A stretch of DNA of 64,000 bases from SPDF01 sp963812085. Its GTDB lineage: Bacteria > Gemmatimonadota > Gemmatimonadetes > Gemmatimonadales > GWC2-71-9. The notes under the pieces are model-generated. The model saw nothing but the letters and a program-made list of their open reading frames with translations, had not been told where the DNA came from and did no database searches. The translations under genes were made by a program, and so were the position numbers. The stretch lies in NCBI GenBank assembly GCA_963812085.1, contig CAWETL010000005.1:248001-312000 (forward strand). The letters run 5' to 3'. Shown here one piece after another: positions 58,864 to 64,000 of the stretch. Numbering within the stretch: position 1 is the first letter of the stretch; each line of letters starts with the position of its first letter.

Positions 58864-60087
58864 TCAGGGGCGTTCCGCCTCCGCGACGAGGGCGGCCATC
58901 AGCGCCGTGGCCGCCCCCGCCAGCAGGACGGTGTACACCACCTGCGCCCCGAGGAGCGGTGCGGTGACCATGTAGCCCCCGACGGCGAGCAACACGGCCG
59001 ACAGGCGGGCGGGGAGCCGCTCGTACAGCGCCGCCGCGCCGAGGAGCAGCCACGCCGCCGCGGATGCCGCCGGCGCGCTGAAGCACGCCGCGAAGGCGAG
59101 GCCGGCCACCGCGAGCGGCACGCGCCTGGTGGGCACGGCCCACCACGCGCTCACCACGCCGAGCGCCACGGTCAGCGGCTGCCAATGCTCCATGCCGAGC
59201 GGCCAGCCGGGCCAGCCCATGCGGAGCAGGAGTGCGCCGGCCACCAGGGCGATGCCTCCGCCGGGGAGCAGGCCGTGCAGCGGCCAGAGCCCCAGGAAGA
59301 GCGCGCCGGAGACCGCCACCGCGGTAGAGAGGAAGAGTTCCGCCTGGGCGCTGAACGGCGCGTCGGGGAGTGCGACGAGGGCCTGGCCGTCGGGGCCGGC
59401 CACGGTGACGGCCAGCCACCACGCGCCCGCCAGGATCGGCACCGCGATCCAGAGCACCGGGACCGATCCGGCGGTGCCGACGCGGCGGCCCCGGAGTTGT
59501 CCGACGATGGCCACGATGATGGCGCCGAGGAAGACGAGCGACAGGTACGGGCCGAAGAGCGCGGCGAGCAGGCCGGCCGCAAGGAACCACCCGGTCCGCC
59601 CGTCGGGCCCGAGGCCGGGACCATCGACCCGGGCGCGGGGCGGGGCGAGGCGGGCATCGAGCCACCGGACGGCCCGACCGAGCCCGACTCCCTTGACGAT
59701 GACCCAGTTCAGCAGGACATAGGCGACCAGCGCCGCCGCGGCGAGCAGGATGAGCTGGATTCCGCCGGTCCGGATTGTCGGCCAGGCGGCGTAGCTCGCG
59801 GCGGCGGCCGACAGCAGGAGGGCCGCGATCGTGAGCCCGCGCGGCGCCAGCCGCCCGCGGGCGCGCCACGCCGCCAGGAGCAAAAGCGCCGGTCCGAGCA
59901 GGAGCAAGGCCCCCGTGACCCAGACCGTCGGGTCGGAGCCGAGCGACGCCGGGATGAGCGGGGCGCTGGCGGCGCCGAGGGCGAACGCCGGAAGCCCCAG
60001 GGCCCCGCGGAGGCGGTCGGTGGGTGTGGGGAGGAGCAGCGCCGCGAGCGCGGTGAGCGCGAAGGCGAGCGGAAAGCTGAACGTCAC
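58864..60087 (-). CDS. Polytopic membrane protein of unknown function
   Basis: 407 residues from GTG at 60087 with GAGAGGG upstream. Roughly 12 hydrophobic helices, very rich in Ala, Leu and Gly. A loop-helix segment LFLGLWPLHGLLPGGGIALVAG resembles the PxHxWLP region of NuoN/NuoL and Mrp antiporter subunits, but the conserved charged residues of those pumps are not obvious. I cannot assign a function. It follows the M61 peptidase gene by 58 bases containing an imperfect hairpin. Confidence 0.7.
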   Translation of the reverse strand: MTFSFPLAFALTALAALLLPTPTDRLRGALGLPAFALGAASAPLIPASLGSDPTVWVTGALLLLGPALLLLAAWRARGRLAPRGLTIAALLLSAAAASYAAWPTIRTGGIQLILLAAAALVAYVLLNWVIVKGVGLGRAVRWLDARLAPPRARVDGPGLGPDGRTGWFLAAGLLAALFGPYLSLVFLGAIIVAIVGQLRGRRVGTAGSVPVLWIAVPILAGAWWLAVTVAGPDGQALVALPDAPFSAQAELFLSTAVAVSGALFLGLWPLHGLLPGGGIALVAGALLLRMGWPGWPLGMEHWQPLTVALGVVSAWWAVPTRRVPLAVAGLAFAACFSAPAASAAAWLLLGAAALYERLPARLSAVLLAVGGYMVTAPLLGAQVVYTVLLAGAATALMAALVAEAERP

Positions 60088-60145
60088 GGTGCGCCCTCTC
60101 CCCCGGCGGACGAATCGCCCGCCGGAGGGGGGAACTCCGCGGGTG

Positions 60146-61942
60146 TTACTGGTCGACCGAGCCGGTCATGATCCCGTGCCGGATCCGGATGGCGGCCGGC
60201 GACGCGGCGGGATCGGTGGTCAGGTGGTAGGTGCTCAGCGTGACGAACCGCAGGGGCATCTGCAGGTTCACCGCCTGCCCGGCCCGCCGGACGGTCACCG
60301 GGATCATCGTCCCCTCGGCGGCCGACCCATACCTGGCGCGAAACTGCTCGGCCCAACTGCCCTGGGAGGCGTCGATGTCGCCGACGCGCACCAGTTGGTC
60401 GCCGGCGAGCCCGCCGGCGGTCGCGAACGCGCTGCCCGGCGTGACCGCCTGCACCGTTTCGGCGGTCGAATCGCCCTTGGTGGAGATCCCGACGCGCGCC
60501 ACCCGCGTGCTGTCCAGCGTGGCGACCAGCCCGGCTCGCGCAAAGACGGCGGCATAGGGAAAGGTGTCGCGGCCGTCAATATAGCGCGCGTTGAAGTCGG
60601 TGAAAGTCTGGCCGCCGGCGGCGGCCGTCACGGCGTCCCACCAGTCCTTGGCGTTGAACCCCCGCCCCTTCAGGTAGGTGGAGCGATAGAGCCCGCGCAT
60701 CACGTCGTCGAGCGAGCGGCGGTTGCCGCTGGCGGCGCGGATCTGGATGTCCAGCAGCATCCCGGCCAGCGAGCCCTTCGGGTAATAGATGTCGGCCGTG
60801 CCGTTGGTCGGCGAGATCCACGTGCTGAGCGAGGCGTCCTCCAGCGACACGACGGGGACGTCGGCCACCTCCTGCATCTTGCCCGCGGTGAGCTCCAGGA
60901 ACTGGGCCGAATCGATGACACCGGCGCGGACCAGCGCCAGGTCGGCATAGTAGTCGGTGATCCCCTCGCTCACCCAGAGCCACGGCGTCGGCATCCAGTG
61001 GTCGTAGGTGTAGGGCACCATGTCCGCCGGCCGGAGCCGCTTCACGTTCCAGAGGTGGAAGATCTCGTGTGCGGTCACGGACGGCAGGACCGGGTTGCCG
61101 ATGAGCAGGGGCGTGTAGATGCCCACGTGGGAGTTCTGGTGCTCGAGGGCGCTCCCGCCGCCGTACCCGTCGCTGAAGATCATCATGGTGGAGTAGGTGG
61201 CGTACGGGGCGTCCTGGAAGACGGCGATCTCCACCGGCAGGAACTTTTCCAGGTCGCTCCAGAACTCGGAACGCTGGGAGCCGGCCAGTGCGCCGGCGGG
61301 GTAGCTCGCCACCCGGACCCACTTCCCCTCCACCTGGTTGCTGTCGAGGTCGTACTTGCCGATGAAGAACGGCATGTCCACCAGGTCGTGATAGTTCCCC
61401 GCCTTGTAGCTGCGCGGGGCGCCGTCCGGCGTCATGCCGGTCGTGACCCGCCAGTCGGGCTCCGTGTTCACGGTGACCCGGGCGGGAAAGTCGAGGCTCC
61501 GACCCTCGGGATAGAGGAAGACGTTGGTGCCGTTGACCAGCAGGAAATCGGACTGGCTCCACGCCATCGCGTTGTCGAGCTGGTTGGCCTGGAAGTCGAA
61601 CGTGATGGTCACCTCGCCCTTGCCGGCGGGCCGGATCCGCCAGGTGTCGGGATCGGTCTTGTCCCACGGCAAGGCGGCCCCGCCCTGCGTCGGCGCGAAG
61701 TTGGAGACCCGGCGGGCGAAGTTCGACACCTCGTAGGCCCCGGGGGTCCACACCGGGAGCGAGAGCAGGACCGGCGCGGCGCCGTCCACCTGGAAGCGGG
61801 TGGTGACGGTCACGCTCTGGGCCTGGGCCGTGGCGCTGGTGAAGGTGAGCTGGTAGCGGAGGTCGGACACCGGGGCGGACTGCTGGGCAGCGGCGCTGAT
61901 CGGGAGCGCCAGGGCGGCCAGGACGGTCAGGAGGCGTGGCAT
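60146..61942 (-). CDS. M61 family metallopeptidase with PDZ domain, exported
   Basis: 598 residues with a signal peptide (ISAAAQ cleavage region near residue 20). The M61 N-terminal beta domain is followed by the zinc motif HEIFHLWNVKRLRP (HExxH) and the third ligand Glu in WVSEGITDYYADL. A PDZ domain occupies the C-terminus (VQAVTPGSAFATAGGLAGDQLVRVGDI). M61 enzymes are glycyl-type aminopeptidases, probably periplasmic here. ATG at 61942 is chosen because the signal peptide begins there. Confidence 0.92.
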   Translation of the reverse strand: MPRLLTVLAALALPISAAAQQSAPVSDLRYQLTFTSATAQAQSVTVTTRFQVDGAAPVLLSLPVWTPGAYEVSNFARRVSNFAPTQGGAALPWDKTDPDTWRIRPAGKGEVTITFDFQANQLDNAMAWSQSDFLLVNGTNVFLYPEGRSLDFPARVTVNTEPDWRVTTGMTPDGAPRSYKAGNYHDLVDMPFFIGKYDLDSNQVEGKWVRVASYPAGALAGSQRSEFWSDLEKFLPVEIAVFQDAPYATYSTMMIFSDGYGGGSALEHQNSHVGIYTPLLIGNPVLPSVTAHEIFHLWNVKRLRPADMVPYTYDHWMPTPWLWVSEGITDYYADLALVRAGVIDSAQFLELTAGKMQEVADVPVVSLEDASLSTWISPTNGTADIYYPKGSLAGMLLDIQIRAASGNRRSLDDVMRGLYRSTYLKGRGFNAKDWWDAVTAAAGGQTFTDFNARYIDGRDTFPYAAVFARAGLVATLDSTRVARVGISTKGDSTAETVQAVTPGSAFATAGGLAGDQLVRVGDIDASQGSWAEQFRARYGSAAEGTMIPVTVRRAGQAVNLQMPLRFVTLSTYHLTTDPAASPAAIRIRHGIMTGSVDQ

Positions 61943-62064
61943 GGGGTCCGGAAGCGAAGGGTGAAAATCGGGGCGCGGCAGGACAACCGGCCGGCACGTC
62001 GCTACTGTACGGACCGGCGGGCCGCCAGGTGTCACGCGGAGTTGTCTCGAGCCGGGATACGACA

Positions 62065-62092
62065 CGAGCCCGGCGGTCATCCGCCGGGCTCG
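62065..62092 (-). terminator. Strong hairpin downstream of the HAF-repeat lipoprotein
   Basis: A perfect 12-base stem CGAGCCCGGCGG / CCGCCGGGCTCG with loop TCAT, 27 bases after the stop of the minus-strand lipoprotein gene and upstream of the M61 gene. No T-run follows on the minus strand, so it may act as an mRNA 3'-end stabiliser as well as a terminator. Confidence 0.6.
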
Positions 62093-62118
62093 CGTCAATC
62101 GAGTGCCTCGCCTGCGTT

Positions 62119-63298
62119 CTAGAGGCCGTAGGCCGAGACGGGAATCCGCATCACGTAGGTGTAGAGGTGGAACGCCTCGTCGTACACCGTGCCGACCACG
62201 ATGGTCCCGTCCGCCGAGGCGGCCACCACGGCCTCCCAGTAGTAGTTCGGAGGAATCGTGATGTCGTTGGCGGCGGCGATGTCCAGCAGCGACTTCACGC
62301 CGCCCGCCTTGGTCCAGACGAAGGGCATCGGCGGATCGAAGCTGCTGGCCGCCGAGGTGCCGAAGACCAGTTGGCCGTTGAGGGCGACGGCCTGCGCGTA
62401 GCCGAATCCACCGGGAGCGAGGTTGACCACCCCGTCCGTCGCGTTCCACATGAACGGCATCTGGTTCCAGACGCCGGCCACCGTGGAGCCGTCCCCGCTG
62501 ATCGCGAGCACTTCGCCCGGGCTGTCGTCGGTGAAGGCCGCGTTGGAGGGCAGCTGGAAGCCGGTGCCGTTGGCGTGCCAGATGGCGGGCCAGCGGTCGA
62601 TCCAATACACGTTGCCGCCGACGTTGGCGTACCGCGAGGCGAAGCCGCCGGCGGTCGTGCCGTTGTCCGAAATGACCGTCGCGCGGTTGATCGGCGGCGT
62701 CCCGCTCAGGGTGTCCGTATCGCCCAGCAGGTCGAGGGCGATGAAGCCGCCGGCGCCGGCCGCGTCGCTCCACATGAACGCCTCGGCGTTGCACGCGTTC
62801 CAGACGAGGCCCACGGCGACATGCCCGGCGGAATCGATGTCCCAGCCGCCGCTCAGGTCCTGCTGGTGGGTCACATTGTCATACTCGCAGCCGGCGGGGT
62901 AGATGTTGCCCAAGTCGGTCCAGCCGCTCGCCTGCTGCCAGAGGCCGGCATTCTCCGGCTTCCCGTGAATGGCGCTGACCCGGAGGCCGTTGGAGATGCC
63001 GGTCGCGAAATCGAACATGGCGTCGCCCGCCGGCGTCTTCAGGGTCGCCGTGCTTGGTGGCGATGTCATAGAAATAGATGTCGGCACCGGCGGAGGCCAC
63101 GTCCGTCAGCAGGACGGTGGAGCCGTTGGACGAGATGTCCTCGGCGCGAAGATTTGGCACCAGTTCCAGGGTGCCGGTCGGCGTCGGGTTGAGCGCGGTC
63201 GGTTCGCTGCAGGCGGCGAGCGAACCGGCGGCAAGGCCGGCGAGAATCAGTGAACGGGTGGCGTGCAACGACGGATTCCAGCGGTGCTTGTGCTTCAC
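62119..63298 (-). CDS. HAF-repeat extracellular lipoprotein, reading frame broken by a one-base indel
   Basis: Starts at GTG 63298 with GGAG 5 bases upstream. A lipoprotein signal ends at SLAAC, followed by ADIYFYDIATK. At about 63050 one extra C (or two missing bases) shifts the frame; the second frame continues TATLKTPAGDAMFDFATG to the stop at 62119. It has recurring beta-repeat phrases (ISGDGSTVAGVW, ASADGTIVVGTV) as in HAF/WD-like propeller repeats. Combined length is about 390 residues. Probably surface-exposed; substrate unknown. Confidence 0.72.
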
Positions 63299-63592
63299 AT
63301 GCACTCCGGTGTCAGTGTGTGATGCCCTTGCCACGTCATCACGGCGCCATGGCAATGCCACGGCCGCCGGCGGATGCCGCGGTATGGGAAGGGTCAGATT
63401 ACGGAGTCAGGGGGGACCCGGCATGCGAAGCGCGACCTGCAGATTGCCCGGCGATGCGGGCACAAGGATAGGTAGGAGTACGGAGGCCGTCAACACCGCC
63501 TGCCGGAATGTGCCAACCGGCCGGCGGCGAGCTAGGTTTCCGGCGTCCGCCAACGTGCAGCCGGTCCCGATACCGACAGACGAGGTGAGCCC
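63299..63592. other. Divergent intergenic region
   Basis: 294 bases between two divergent lipoprotein genes. GAGGTGAGCCC precedes the plus-strand ATG, and GGAGTGCAT the minus-strand GTG. Several weak TTGnnn and TAnnnT hexamers can be drawn but none with a convincing pair. No RNA gene or repeat recognised. Confidence 0.4.
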
Positions 63593-64000
63593 ATGTCCAC
63601 TGGCACTGCCGCAACACGTTCCTGCCGTCTGACGGCCCTCGTCGGCCTCGTCGCCGCGGCGGCGTGTGGTTCCCAGTCCGTCACCTCCGAGCGCAACGAC
63701 GCCGTGCCGGTTCCCGCGGGCGCGACCGTGGCATTCCGCGGGTCCACGTCCGACGCCAGCCCCCGGGTCGATCCGGCGGTGGCGAACGACAGCGTCCACC
63801 AGATGATTCAGCGGGCGATCACCGGCCAGCTCCGGCTGAAGGGGTACACCATCGTCGACAGCAGCAAGGCCTCGACGTTTGCCGTGCAGTACTACCTGGC
63901 CGTGCAGAACACCAAGATCGGGTACGCCGCCACAGGGGGCGGGGTCAGCGGACCGAAGGTCGGTGGCTACGGCGCGTACGGCTACGGCTACGGGCCGGGA
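63593..64000 (+). CDS. DUF4136-like lipoprotein, cut by the window edge
   Basis: 136 codons visible from ATG at 63593, preceded by GAGGTGA. A signal ends in the lipobox AAAAC (Cys 25). The mature part reads DPAVANDSVHQMIQRAITGQLRLKGYTIVDSS, then AVQYYLAV, and ends in a Gly-Tyr-rich stretch (YGAYGYGYGPG) at the edge. The helix-then-strand layout with a Gly-Tyr loop is characteristic of DUF4136 lipoproteins of the outer membrane. Function unknown. Confidence 0.75.
   Translation, partial: MSTGTAATRSCRLTALVGLVAAAACGSQSVTSERNDAVPVPAGATVAFRGSTSDASPRVDPAVANDSVHQMIQRAITGQLRLKGYTIVDSSKASTFAVQYYLAVQNTKIGYAATGGGVSGPKVGGYGAYGYGYGPG

Noticed and set aside
60090..60135. Terminator between the M61 peptidase and the membrane protein gene
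   Set aside because: The stem is imperfect with a bulge and has no T-tract in either direction; it overlaps the ribosome-binding region of the next gene.

Overview
The window is 64 kb of very GC-rich DNA (near 70% G+C by eye, not computed), densely coding, with almost no mobile DNA. I found no rRNA, CRISPR array, insertion sequence or phage gene. The content fits a free-living Gram-negative bacterium: a BamD-like lipoprotein, TonB/ExbBD, many lipobox lipoproteins, a membrane pyrophosphatase, and Zn-ribbon forms of L28, L36 and S4. The combination of many short tetratricopeptide lipoproteins, DUF4136 and HAF-repeat lipoproteins, a 2-oxoacid dehydrogenase, inositol-phosphate synthase and NamZ/NagZ suggests Gemmatimonadota. 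That assignment is inference, with no marker search behind it. GTG starts are very common, and most genes inside operons overlap as ATGA or GTGA.

Layout. 1-12320 (minus): a long operon gmd-rmd-carB-murB-wbpD-wbpE-wbpA-TPR-TPR-bamD-nadD-secA, joining nucleotide-sugar synthesis (deoxyhexose and 2,3-diamino-uronate) to wall, pyrimidine, NAD and envelope/secretion functions. 12421: lone rpmB on plus. 12720-15680 (minus): rpmJ-rpsM-rpsK-rpsD-rpoA-rplQ with a visible promoter and terminator. 15755-20851 (minus): smpB-amidase-TPR lipoprotein-pyrD-pyrF-secreted protein. 20946: tRNA-Leu(CAG), divergent from smpB, both with clear promoters. 21107-24194 (minus): aspA, an Rrf2 regulator, a MoeB-rhodanese fusion. 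24234: cupin. 24565-26835 (minus): trxB, an MBL hydrolase, a 50-residue Cys-rich protein, GNAT. 26940-33359 (minus): 2-oxoacid dehydrogenase E1a-E1b-E2 followed by small proteins, a PHP phosphoesterase, an SDR and a frame-broken Rossmann protein. 33555-38360 (minus): CDP-alcohol phosphatidyltransferase, ino1, a small protein, hppA.

38522-45694 holds a peptidoglycan-sugar salvage cluster: NamZ (minus), then NagZ, a serine hydrolase, an A-type Fe-S carrier, an SSS symporter and a BadF-type sugar kinase (plus). 45691-50550 (minus): TonB1-ExbB-ExbD-ExbD-TonB2-amino acid permease. 50689-54343 (minus): a signalling operon with two histidine kinases around one OmpR regulator. 54443-62119 (minus): a small lipoprotein, an (alpha/alpha)-toroid glycosidase-like protein, peroxiredoxin, superoxide dismutase, a polytopic membrane protein and an M61 peptidase. 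The right end has a frame-broken HAF-repeat lipoprotein (minus) and the start of a DUF4136 lipoprotein (plus).

Three genes (26940-27670, 29895-31312, 62119-63298) are broken by small indels while neighbours are intact, so base-level errors in the assembly are a serious possibility. The points I rate highest are the salvage cluster with its head-to-head overlapping start codons at 39791-39799, the likely inositol-phospholipid gene pair, the CTG start forced by a metal-binding motif at 29292-29294, and a repeat shared between the E2 linker and an intergenic site.
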